Below are positions 49,717 through 57,743 of a stretch of DNA of 64,000 bases, piece after piece (the first letter of the stretch is position 1; each line of letters starts with the position of its first letter). The translations under genes were made by a program, and so were the position numbers. Location: positions 3,410,001 through 3,474,000 of the forward strand of contig NZ_CP010536.1 of assembly GCF_000832305.1 (NCBI RefSeq). The letters run 5' to 3'. Under the pieces are notes generated by a model that ran no database searches, had not been told where the DNA came from, and saw only the letters and a program-made list of their open reading frames with translations. This DNA is from Cupriavidus basilensis. Its GTDB lineage: Bacteria > Pseudomonadota > Gammaproteobacteria > Burkholderiales > Burkholderiaceae.

Positions 49717-51888
49717 CTACTGCAAGGCGTTGCCGCTGGCCTCGCCGCTGTTCTTTTCCATCATGTCGACGACGCGGCAATCGCCGCACATCTTCAGGCG
49801 CTCAGCGGCCTCGCCGGCAAACGCCGGGTGGCTCCCCAGCCGGGCCAGCATGGTGTGCACCATCTGGGCGGTGCCGAACGGCTTGGCGCAGCGGATGCAA
49901 TGGAAAGGCTGGGTCTCGGCCAACGTCACGGTACGGCGCGCTTGCTCACCGGTTAGCAAGCGCGGCACCAGGGTGATGGCGTCTTCCGGGCAGGTCTTCT
50001 CGCACAAGCCGCACTGCACGCAGTTGCGCTCCAGCAAGCCCAGCACCGGCCGCTCGGGATTATCGCGCAGCGCTTGCGCGGGGCAAGCGCCAACGCAGGC
50101 CATGCACAGCGTGCAGCGCCCGGTGTCCACCGCCACCGCGCCCAGCGGCGCCCCGGCAGGCAGCGCAACGCTGGCGGCCGGGCGCGGCGCATTGCGCACG
50201 AGATGATCAAGCGCAAAATCCAGCGTCTCGCGCTTGGCGGCCGCCGCGTGGAACGCGGCGGGTGGCGCGGCTGGCCGGTTGCTCCCCGGCGCGGCCAGGG
50301 CCGATAGTTGCGCGTCCAGCGTGGCGGCATCCGGGCCATCCACCAGCGACAGGCATTCGCCGTCATAGCCGAGGCCCGCCAGAATGGCCTGCCCCACTGC
50401 TACCTGAGCGGCCAGCGCCGTACGGTATTGCGGGGCTTCGTCACCGGTGAGCATCACGGCGACGCGGCCCGCGCCCCAGCAGATGGCCGCCAGCCACAAC
50501 TCAAGCCCGCACGCGGCCGGGTGGAACAAGCCCACCGGAATCACATTGGGCGGCATGCCGTGGGCTTGGCCGGCGCGCGCGGCGCGGCCCAGCGCCAGGA
50601 TGGGCGCATTGCCGTGTTCCTCGCCATGCAGCAACAGCGCAGCGTCGCGCCCGCCCGCAGCGCGGTAGGCCGAGAGCAGGGTGCGCAAGCGCTCGCCGAG
50701 GTGATCCGGCTTGGGATAGGCATAGCTGATGGCGCCGCTCGGGCACACCGTGGTGCAGGCGCCGCAGCCCATGCACAGGTTCGGCGTGACCTCAATGCGG
50801 CCGCGCCCGTCGTGCCATTGCGAGTGGATCGCTTCGGTGGAGCAGATGTCGATACAGGCCGTGCAACCCGTGGTCTGGTTGCGGCCATGCGCGCAGAGTT
50901 TCTCCTTGTACTGGAAGAACTTCGGCTTCTCGAACTCGCCCACCAGCTGGACCAGCGTCAATGCCTGCGCCTGCTGGCGCAGCGCATCCGCGCCGGCGTA
51001 CAGGTAGCCCTGCGGCGGCGCGTGCATGCGAAAGGCGGGCGTGTCGGCCAGGTCGAACACCAGGTCGAAGCGTTCCGTGGCAATGGCGGCCGGGCGGTCG
51101 AAGTCGATCGCGGCGGCGGCGCCGCAGGCCTTCACGCAAGCGCGGTGCGAGCGGCAGCGGTCCAGGTCCACCTGGTAGCTGAAATCGATGGCGTCTTCCG
51201 GGCAAGCGTCGATGCAGGCATTGCAGCGCGTGCACAGGTCCAGGTCGATCGGGTTGCTGCGTCCCGCACCGGTCTCCCAGCTGGCCTCGAAGGCGCCCAG
51301 CCAGCCGCCGAGCTTGACCAGCTTGCCGCTGTGCACGGGGAACGCCCGCGAGGCGGGCAAGCCGGCCGGGGCCATGGCCCCGGCGGCGGCGCTGAGCAGG
51401 ACCGCAACGTCCAGGCCGGCTTCGGCCAGCTTGCCGGCCCAGGGGATCGCACGGTCGGCGGGGCCTAGCACCAGCACGGCGCCGCCGGACCGGTAGTCCA
51501 CCACGGGCACCGGATCCGGGTCCGGCAGCGCGGCGGCGGCCAGCAGGGCAGCGATCTTGGCGTTGGCGGTTTTCGGGTCGCGCCGCGCCCCCTGCGACCA
51601 GCCACCGGTCTCGCGAATGTTGACGAAGCGCACGGGCGCGGTCATGGTGCCCTCGGCCTGGCGCCGGGCGGCTACCTCGGTAAACAGCGCGCGCTCCTGC
51701 GTGCAGGCCACGATGACATCGTCGGTGCCGGCGAGCGCAGCGGTGAAATCGCCAATCTCGCGGCGGCACAGCAGACGATGGACCTTGAGCGGCGTCTTCA
51801 CGCCACCCGCGGGCACGGGAACATTGCCCGACAATGCCGCCCCGTCAAGCGGCATCGTGTCGTTGCAATTGCAGATCAGCGTCGGCAT
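49717..51888 (-). CDS. Multi-[4Fe-4S] protein of the fdh cluster
   Basis: A 723-residue cytosolic protein with no signal peptide. The N-terminal roughly 200 residues contain a few Cys and a Rossmann-like stretch (AVLVLGPADRAIPWAGKL). Then come ferredoxin-type motifs: CTRCNACIDACPEDAI, CRSHRACVKACG, LCAHG with GCTACIDICSTEAI, CMGCGACTTVCPSGAI, a roughly 180-residue spacer domain, CTLCMACVGACPAQAL and CVQCGLCEKTCPEDAI, and finally CIRC...CGDC, a possible zinc or rubredoxin-like site. So about six clusters. Its start is 100 bp after DUF3306. It probably moves electrons for the complex or its cofactor assembly; partner unknown. Confidence 0.85.
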   Translation of the reverse strand: MPTLICNCNDTMPLDGAALSGNVPVPAGGVKTPLKVHRLLCRREIGDFTAALAGTDDVIVACTQERALFTEVAARRQAEGTMTAPVRFVNIRETGGWSQGARRDPKTANAKIAALLAAAALPDPDPVPVVDYRSGGAVLVLGPADRAIPWAGKLAEAGLDVAVLLSAAAGAMAPAGLPASRAFPVHSGKLVKLGGWLGAFEASWETGAGRSNPIDLDLCTRCNACIDACPEDAIDFSYQVDLDRCRSHRACVKACGAAAAIDFDRPAAIATERFDLVFDLADTPAFRMHAPPQGYLYAGADALRQQAQALTLVQLVGEFEKPKFFQYKEKLCAHGRNQTTGCTACIDICSTEAIHSQWHDGRGRIEVTPNLCMGCGACTTVCPSGAISYAYPKPDHLGERLRTLLSAYRAAGGRDAALLLHGEEHGNAPILALGRAARAGQAHGMPPNVIPVGLFHPAACGLELWLAAICWGAGRVAVMLTGDEAPQYRTALAAQVAVGQAILAGLGYDGECLSLVDGPDAATLDAQLSALAAPGSNRPAAPPAAFHAAAAKRETLDFALDHLVRNAPRPAASVALPAGAPLGAVAVDTGRCTLCMACVGACPAQALRDNPERPVLGLLERNCVQCGLCEKTCPEDAITLVPRLLTGEQARRTVTLAETQPFHCIRCAKPFGTAQMVHTMLARLGSHPAFAGEAAERLKMCGDCRVVDMMEKNSGEASGNALQ

Positions 51889-51988
51889 GGGGAGTGCGGC
51901 TGGCCGGCCTGGCCGCCCCCTTGGTTGGGAGTCTTGCCGCCGGCGGAATATGGGGGAAGCCTATTGTAGGCCGCGCCGCGGGCAGCGA

Positions 51989-52612
51989 CTACGCGTGTTT
52001 GCCTGGGGCGCAAAGGCCGGCCGGGGACGCGGCAGGAGGCAAGCTGTCATCGGTGGCGGTGGCGGTGGCAATGCCAGCTTCCCCGGCCTCGCCGGCTGGT
52101 TGTGGCAACGCCGCGGGCGGTTCGGGCGGCACCGGGACAGCGTCCTGCGCATCAAGCCCTTCTTGCTGTGCGCGAGCCGCCGCCAGTTCCTCGTCGGTGG
52201 GCGCGAACAGCCCCAGCGTCTCGGACTGGCGCATGCGCCGCAGCACATCCAGCGGAATCGGATCGGGCTGGCTGTAGTCGTCGATATAGGTATCGAGGCC
52301 GTCCATCACGTTGAAATGCGGATCGGCGAACAGCGTCTTGAGCGCGGCGCGCTTCACGTTTTCGTCCACGCCGCGCGCGACGAAACGAGCGATGCTGTCG
52401 CCCGGCCGCAGCAAGGCGGCATCGGCTAGCGTGGGGAGCGGTTCAGCGGGTGGGGTTGGAACGGGGTCTGGCAGTGCCTGGGCTACTGGCGCATCCCTGC
52501 CGGGAGCCACGGCCGATTCCGGGGGCAGACGGGGCGCAGCCTCAAGCGGCTTGCCGTCGCGCGCCGCAGCCTTGCGGCGGGACCAGCGCGACAGAAAGGA
52601 AGCATCGCTCAT
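51989..52612 (-). CDS. DUF3306 protein
   Basis: A 207-residue soluble protein of the DUF3306 family. The N-terminus FLSRWSRRKAAARDGKP and the central block GDSIARFVARGVDENVKRAALKTLF followed by DPHFNVMDGLDTYIDDYSQPDPIP are its marks; the ends are Pro/Ala-rich and probably disordered. No membrane segment. It follows DUF3305 by 16 bp. Function unknown, but the pair travels with formate dehydrogenase genes. Confidence 0.85.
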   Translation of the reverse strand: MSDASFLSRWSRRKAAARDGKPLEAAPRLPPESAVAPGRDAPVAQALPDPVPTPPAEPLPTLADAALLRPGDSIARFVARGVDENVKRAALKTLFADPHFNVMDGLDTYIDDYSQPDPIPLDVLRRMRQSETLGLFAPTDEELAAARAQQEGLDAQDAVPVPPEPPAALPQPAGEAGEAGIATATATDDSLPPAASPAGLCAPGKHA

Positions 52613-52628
52613 GCGCGGCCTGCCTGCA

Positions 52629-53201
52629 TCAGTAGCGCGCCCTGTCCTGCGGCGCCTTGAATGATTCCGGGCGCCGGCGTTTCTTGGGCTCGGGGCGGTA
52701 GTACTGGGCCACGTAGGCTTGCAGCCAATCCAGCTGCTCAGGGGCCAGCGGTACGTTCTCGACGGTTTCGCCGGCGTCGAGCCAGCGTCCGGCCTCGTTG
52801 TAGGATAGCGTCACCGTCACCGGCACCGGCAGCGGCTCGCCGTCGCGCGACGTCGGTACGGCAGCCTGCCCGCCCTCCTCTGCCATTCGCCACAGCACGA
52901 ACCAGCAGGGCGCGGTGGAAGTGAGGTTGAGGTAGTAGCCCTCGGCCTCGTCACGGAACAGCGTGACGGCGTAGCCCGGGTACAGCCAGCGCGCGCCGTG
53001 TTCGTCCTGCGCCAGGCAGTGGGGCACGGCGCCGAACTCGCCAAGATCCGGCAGCACGGTGTCGAGTTCCCATTTCCAAGGCTGCCAGCGGCTAGCCAGC
53101 GGCACGCGGCGCATCACCACGGCCATGGTCACGCCAGGCCGGCCGGCGGGCACGGCGCCGGAGGCCGGGTTGCCTGCAGCAGAGTCGGCTGGCGTGTCCA
53201 T
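52629..53201 (-). CDS. DUF3305 protein
   Basis: A 190-residue soluble protein of the DUF3305 family. Visible are MAVVMRRVPLASRWQPWKWEL, LYPGYAVTLFRDEAEGYYLNL and CWFVLWRM, then a C-terminal helix WLQAYVAQYYRPEPKKRRRPE. It starts 5 bp after the apbC stop and precedes DUF3306. Tryptophan-rich, no signal peptide, no known catalytic motif. Its role in formate dehydrogenase production is inferred from location only. Confidence 0.85.
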   Translation of the reverse strand: MDTPADSAAGNPASGAVPAGRPGVTMAVVMRRVPLASRWQPWKWELDTVLPDLGEFGAVPHCLAQDEHGARWLYPGYAVTLFRDEAEGYYLNLTSTAPCWFVLWRMAEEGGQAAVPTSRDGEPLPVPVTVTLSYNEAGRWLDAGETVENVPLAPEQLDWLQAYVAQYYRPEPKKRRRPESFKAPQDRARY

Positions 53202-53206
53202 GGGGA

Positions 53207-54295
53207 TCAGGTGTTCTGCACCACGATGCTGGGGAACTTGCTGGTCATGTCGCGGGCGCGGTCGGCCACCTTGACGGCCACCTTGCGCGCCATGGCGCGG
53301 TACAGCTCGGCGATCGGGCTGTCAGGATCGGACACCACCGTGGGCCGGCCGGTATCGGCCTGCTCGCGGATCGAGCGGTTAAGCGGCATGCTGCCCAGCA
53401 GGTCCACGCCGTAGTCCGCGCACATCTTCTCGCCACCGCCTTCGCCGAAGATATGCTCGACGTGGCCGCAGCTCGGGCAGCAGTAGACAGCCATGTTCTC
53501 GACGATGCCAAGGATAGGGATGCCCACCTTCTCGAACATCTTCAAGCCCTTCTTGGCGTCCAGCAGGGCGATATCCTGGGGTGTGGTGACGATGACAGCA
53601 CCCGTCACCGGCACTTTCTGCGACAGCGTAAGCTGGATGTCGCCGGTGCCTGGCGGCATGTCGACGATCAGGTAATCGAGATCGTGCCAGTTGGTCTGGC
53701 GCAGCAATTGCTCCAGCGCCGAGGTCACCATCGGGCCGCGCCACACCATCGGGTTGTCCTGCTCGATCAGGAAGCCGATCGAGTTGGCCTGCAGGCCGTG
53801 GCCTTCGAGCGGCTCCATGGTCTGGCCATCGGACGACTCCGGGCGGCCATCGATGCCCAGCATCATGGGCAGGCTCGGGCCGTAGATGTCGGCGTCGAGC
53901 ATGCCCACGCGGGCACCCTCGGCGGACAGCGCCAGCGCCAGGTTGACGGCGGTGGTGGACTTGCCCACGCCGCCCTTGCCCGACGCCACGGCGATCACGT
54001 TCTTGACGCCCGGCAGCAGCTTGACGCCGCGCTGCACCGCGTGGGCCACGATGTGCATGCTGACGGCCACGTTGGCATTGGCCACGCCGGGCAACTGGCG
54101 CAGCGCATCCACCACTTGTTTGCGAATCGGTTCCAGCTGGCTCTTGCCGGGATAACCCAGCTCCACTTCCAGCGACACATCGCCGCCTTCGACCCGCACA
54201 TTGCGAGCCGAACGGGTGGACACCAGATCCCGGCCCGTGTTGGGGTCGATCACGGTGCGCAGGACTTCGGTAACCTGGTCGACGGTGAGGCTCAA
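53207..54295 (-). CDS. apbC: Iron-sulfur cluster carrier ATPase ApbC/Mrp
   Basis: P-loop ATPase that carries [4Fe-4S] clusters. About 362 residues: an N-terminal MIP18-like domain (LTVDQVTEVLRTVIDPNTGRDLV), the deviant Walker A SGKGGVGKSTTAVNL, DADIYGPSLP, and the cluster-binding CxxC in YCCPSCGHVEHIFG. The start is a TTG at 54295 with GGAGA six nt before it; the longer frame to 54418 is not supported. It heads the minus-strand fdh block and abuts DUF3305 by 5 bp, fitting a supply of Fe-S clusters to that block, though Mrp is also a general housekeeping factor. Confidence 0.94.
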   Translation of the reverse strand: MSLTVDQVTEVLRTVIDPNTGRDLVSTRSARNVRVEGGDVSLEVELGYPGKSQLEPIRKQVVDALRQLPGVANANVAVSMHIVAHAVQRGVKLLPGVKNVIAVASGKGGVGKSTTAVNLALALSAEGARVGMLDADIYGPSLPMMLGIDGRPESSDGQTMEPLEGHGLQANSIGFLIEQDNPMVWRGPMVTSALEQLLRQTNWHDLDYLIVDMPPGTGDIQLTLSQKVPVTGAVIVTTPQDIALLDAKKGLKMFEKVGIPILGIVENMAVYCCPSCGHVEHIFGEGGGEKMCADYGVDLLGSMPLNRSIREQADTGRPTVVSDPDSPIAELYRAMARKVAVKVADRARDMTSKFPSIVVQNT

Positions 54296-54457
54296 GACAA
54301 TCTCCGCTACTGAATATGGGAATATGGGGGAAGGCGCGTACTTTATCAAAGTATGAGCGAAGTGCGGCGCAAGGGTAACGTGAGGGTAATGCGTGGGCGG
54401 CAAGCCCATATTCCGCACGTGGAATTACACGCACTTACAACTGTCACAGCAACAGGC

Positions 54458-54486
54458 TTGTGCACCCGGCATCATCTCCTTATTGT
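54458..54486 (+). promoter_or_regulatory. Candidate sigma-70 promoter of the OmpA-family lipoprotein gene
   Basis: TTGTGC (54458-54463) and TATTGT (54481-54486) are separated by exactly 17 bp, each matching four of six consensus bases, about 130 bp before the ATG. Confidence 0.4.
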
Positions 54487-54619
54487 AGTGCGCCAGGAAC
54501 GCGAGCCCGGTGAATACGGTCCGGGCCCTTGTATTCAGGTGCCTTCCGCGTTATTTCTAGCAATGTTGCGCGCACCACTTCAAAATCAGCCAAAAAAGCT
54601 TCGTCCTGAAGGAGAAAAC

Positions 54620-55252
54620 ATGAAACTCAAGCTCGTCAGCCTGGCCATTGTCGCCACCCTTGCCGCCGGCTGCGCCACGGAACAAGGCACCCAGACCGCG
54701 GTCGGCACCGGCGTGGGCGCTGCGGTCGGCGCCGGCCTGGGCAACCTGATCGGCGGCAATACCACCGGCACGCTCGTCGGCGCCGCGGTTGGCGGGGCCC
54801 TGGGTGGGGCCACGGGTTACAACTGGAACGCAATCCGCGGCAAGCTGAACAAGGACACGGCGGGCACGGGCACGCAGATCACCGAGCAGCCGGACGGCTC
54901 GCTCAAGGTGAACATCCCCAGCCAGGTGACCTTCGATACGGACAGCGCCAGCATCAAGCCGTCGTTCCGCTCGGTGCTCGACCAGGTCTCGCAGACCCTT
55001 GCCCAGCAACAGGACGTCTCCGCCACCGTGGTAGGCCATACCGACAGCACCGGCAACCCGAACTACAACATGCAGCTGTCGCAGCGCCGCGCCCAGAGCG
55101 TCGCAACCTACCTGGGTGACCGAGGCGTTGCCCGGACCCGCCTGGCAGCCGAAGGACGGGGCCAGACCCAGCCGGTCGCGGACAACGCCACCGAGGCCGG
55201 GCGCGCACAAAATCGCCGGGTCGAAATTTATTTGAAACCAATTCAGAGATGA
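54620..55252 (+). CDS. OmpA-family lipoprotein, YiaD-like
   Basis: A 210-residue outer-membrane lipoprotein. The leader MKLKLVSLAIVATLAAGC ends in a lipobox; a glycine-zipper segment follows (GTGVGAAVGAGLGNLIGG and GAAVGGALGGATGY, about 30-70), then an OmpA C-terminal peptidoglycan-binding domain (VTFDTDSASIKPSF, VVGHTDSTGNPNYNMQLSQRRAQSV, NRRVEIYL). The ATG at 54620 has a strong GAAGGAG site. Divergent from apbC. It probably links the outer membrane to the cell wall. Confidence 0.94.
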   Translation: MKLKLVSLAIVATLAAGCATEQGTQTAVGTGVGAAVGAGLGNLIGGNTTGTLVGAAVGGALGGATGYNWNAIRGKLNKDTAGTGTQITEQPDGSLKVNIPSQVTFDTDSASIKPSFRSVLDQVSQTLAQQQDVSATVVGHTDSTGNPNYNMQLSQRRAQSVATYLGDRGVARTRLAAEGRGQTQPVADNATEAGRAQNRRVEIYLKPIQR

Positions 55253-55266
55253 TGCGGTCATAGAAA

Positions 55267-55328
55267 CAGGTACCGCTTGTCACCGTTGCTGGCTCGCGAT
55301 GGGTGGCTGACCTCCCGGGCGGTACCTG
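55267..55328 (+). ncRNA. Structured 3' UTR of the OmpA-family gene, possible 3'-derived sRNA
   Basis: CAGGTACCGC at 55267-55276 pairs perfectly with GCGGTACCTG at 55319-55328, 42 nt apart, beginning 14 bp after the stop codon. With the terminator at 55353-55385 it makes an approximately 120-nt structured tail. Calling it an sRNA is inference. Confidence 0.35.
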
Positions 55329-55352
55329 ATTTCTCCTCCTTTTCCGTTGTGG

Positions 55353-55385
55353 AAAGCTGCGCCGGCTCTGACCGGCGCTTTTTTT
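55353..55385 (+). terminator. Intrinsic terminator after the OmpA-family gene
   Basis: GCGCCGG and CCGGCGC form a 7-bp stem with a 6-nt loop, followed by seven T (55379-55385). Confidence 0.9.
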
Positions 55386-55575
55386 GTCCTCAGCTTAATG
55401 AGTGGCTTTTGCATCACTAAATACTACTCAAAGCCCTCTCTTCCCCCTGTGCGCCGCCGCAGTGCACGCGCTGCCCGCCCCGCTTGTTAGAATAGCCCTC
55501 TCACGGTGCCCGCCCGACTTTGGCGGCGACGCCCCCGCCTTACCGTCCAACCCCCTCCTGACCGGCAATTCTTCC

Positions 55576-57645
55576 ATGACCGCACGTCGCATCCTCGTTA
55601 CTTCCGCCCTGCCCTACGCCAACGGCCAGATCCATATCGGCCACCTGGTGGAGTACATCCAGACCGACATCTGGGTGCGCTTCCAGCGCATGATGGCGAA
55701 CGAGGTCTACTACGTCGGGGCGGACGATACGCACGGCACCCCGGTGATGCTGCGGGCCGAGAAAGAAGGCATTACGCCCAAGCAGCTGATCGATCGCGTG
55801 TGGACCGAGCACAAGCGCGACTTCGACAGCTTCATGGTGTCGTTCGACAATTACTACAGCACCGACTCGGACGAGAACAAGCAGCTCTCCGAGAAGATCT
55901 ACCTGGCGCTGAAGGCCGAGGACCTGATCGCCGAGCGCGAGGTCGAGCAGTTCTACGACCCGGTCAAGAACATGTTCCTGCCGGACCGCTTCATCAAGGG
56001 CGAGTGCCCGAAGTGCGGCGCCAAGGACCAGTACGGCGACTCGTGCGAAGTCTGCGGCACCACCTACGTGCCCACCGACCTGAAAAACCCGTACTCGGTG
56101 GTGTCGGGCGCCACGCCGGTGCGCAAGTCCTCCGCGCACTACTTCTTCAAGCTGTCCGACCCGCGCTGCGAAACCTTCCTGCGCGAGTGGGTGGCTGACC
56201 TGGCCCAGCCGGAAGCGGCCAACAAGATGCAGGAATGGCTGGGCGCCGAAGGCGAGGCGTCCACGCTGTCCGACTGGGACATCTCGCGCGATGCGCCCTA
56301 CTTCGGCTTCGAGATTCCCGGCGCTCCCGGCAAGTATTTCTACGTGTGGCTGGATGCACCGATCGGCTACTACGCCAGCTTCAAGAACCTGGCCGAAAAG
56401 AAGGGCATCGATTTCGACGCCTGGGTAGGCCCGCACTCCACCGCCGAGCAGTACCACTTCATCGGCAAGGACATCCTGTATTTCCATACGCTGTTCTGGC
56501 CAGCCATGTTGCGCTTCTCTGGCTACCGCACGCCCACCAACGTGTTCGCGCACGGCTTCCTGACGGTGGACGGCGCCAAGATGAGCAAGTCGCGCGGCAC
56601 CTTCATCACCGCGCAGAGCTATATCGACACCGGCATGAACCCGGAATGGCTGCGCTACTACTTCGCCGCCAAGCTCAACGCCAGCATGGAAGACCTCGAC
56701 CTGAACCTCGATGACTTCATTGCGCGCGTGAACAGCGACCTGATCGGCAAGTACGTCAACATTGCCAGCCGCGCCGCCGGCTTCCTGGTCAAGCGCTTCG
56801 ACGGCGTGGTGGACGAGGCCGCGCTGGCCCACCCGCTGCTCAAGCAATTGCGGGAAGCCGCGCCGCAAGTGGCACAGTTCTATGAAGCCCGCGAGTACAG
56901 CAAGGCGCTGCGCCTGGTGATGGAGCTCACGGATTCGGTGAACGCCTTCGTCGACACGGAGAAGCCGTGGGAGCTGGCACGCGACGACAGCAAGCGCGCG
57001 GCCCTGCACGCTGCCTGCTCGGTCTCGCTGGAAGCCTTCCGCCTGCTCACCGTCTACCTCAAGCCGGTGGTGCCGCAAATGGCCGCTGGGGTTGAGCGCT
57101 TCCTCAATATCGAGCCGCTGGACTGGCGCGGCATCGACAAGCAACTGTCGGCTTCGCGCCCGGTGCAGCCGTATTCGCACCTGATGACGCGCGTGGATGC
57201 CAAGCAGGTCGATGCGCTGCTGGCGGCCAACCGCGACTCGCTGCAGGCCACCGCGCCCGCCGGTGAAGCGGATGGCGCCGCCGCATCGATCGAGCCCATC
57301 GCCGACACCATCACGATCGACGACTTCGCCAAGATCGACCTGCGCGTGGCCAGGATCGTGGACTGCCAGAAGGTGGAAGGATCGAGCAAGCTGCTGCAGC
57401 TCACGCTGGACCTGGGCGAAGGCAAGACGCGCAACGTCTTCTCCGGCATCCAGTCGGCCTACACGCCCGAGCAGCTGGTGGGCAAGCTCACCGTGATGGT
57501 GGCCAACCTGGCTCCGCGCAAGATGAAGTTCGGGCTGTCCGAGGGCATGGTGCTGGCCGCATCGGCAGCGGATGAGAAGGCCACGCCGGGCCTGTGGATC
57601 CTGGAGCCGCACGAAGGCGCCGTGCCGGGCATGCGCATTGGCTGA
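55576..57645 (+). CDS. metG: Methionyl-tRNA synthetase
   Basis: Charges tRNA-Met. The 689-residue protein has the class-I HIGH motif ([10 protein letters not shown], 20-23), a zinc knuckle with CPKCGAKD and CEVCG, the KMSKS motif ([11 protein letters not shown]), an alpha-helical anticodon domain, and a C-terminal tRNA-binding dimerisation domain (about 580-689) starting near [15 protein letters not shown]. The ATG at 55576 is chosen because the upstream open frame from 55402 is not protein-like. The 190 bp between the preceding terminator and this ATG hold nothing else I recognise. Confidence 0.97.
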   Translation: MTARRILVTSALPYANGQIHIGHLVEYIQTDIWVRFQRMMANEVYYVGADDTHGTPVMLRAEKEGITPKQLIDRVWTEHKRDFDSFMVSFDNYYSTDSDENKQLSEKIYLALKAEDLIAEREVEQFYDPVKNMFLPDRFIKGECPKCGAKDQYGDSCEVCGTTYVPTDLKNPYSVVSGATPVRKSSAHYFFKLSDPRCETFLREWVADLAQPEAANKMQEWLGAEGEASTLSDWDISRDAPYFGFEIPGAPGKYFYVWLDAPIGYYASFKNLAEKKGIDFDAWVGPHSTAEQYHFIGKDILYFHTLFWPAMLRFSGYRTPTNVFAHGFLTVDGAKMSKSRGTFITAQSYIDTGMNPEWLRYYFAAKLNASMEDLDLNLDDFIARVNSDLIGKYVNIASRAAGFLVKRFDGVVDEAALAHPLLKQLREAAPQVAQFYEAREYSKALRLVMELTDSVNAFVDTEKPWELARDDSKRAALHAACSVSLEAFRLLTVYLKPVVPQMAAGVERFLNIEPLDWRGIDKQLSASRPVQPYSHLMTRVDAKQVDALLAANRDSLQATAPAGEADGAAASIEPIADTITIDDFAKIDLRVARIVDCQKVEGSSKLLQLTLDLGEGKTRNVFSGIQSAYTPEQLVGKLTVMVANLAPRKMKFGLSEGMVLAASAADEKATPGLWILEPHEGAVPGMRIG

Positions 57646-57743
57646 CCCGCGGGGGCGGTGAGGCGCGCCAGCGCCGAGCCGCCAACGCGCCATGGCGCCG
57701 GCGCCGATTGACGCCACGCCGCCGGGAAGCCCATACTGCACCC

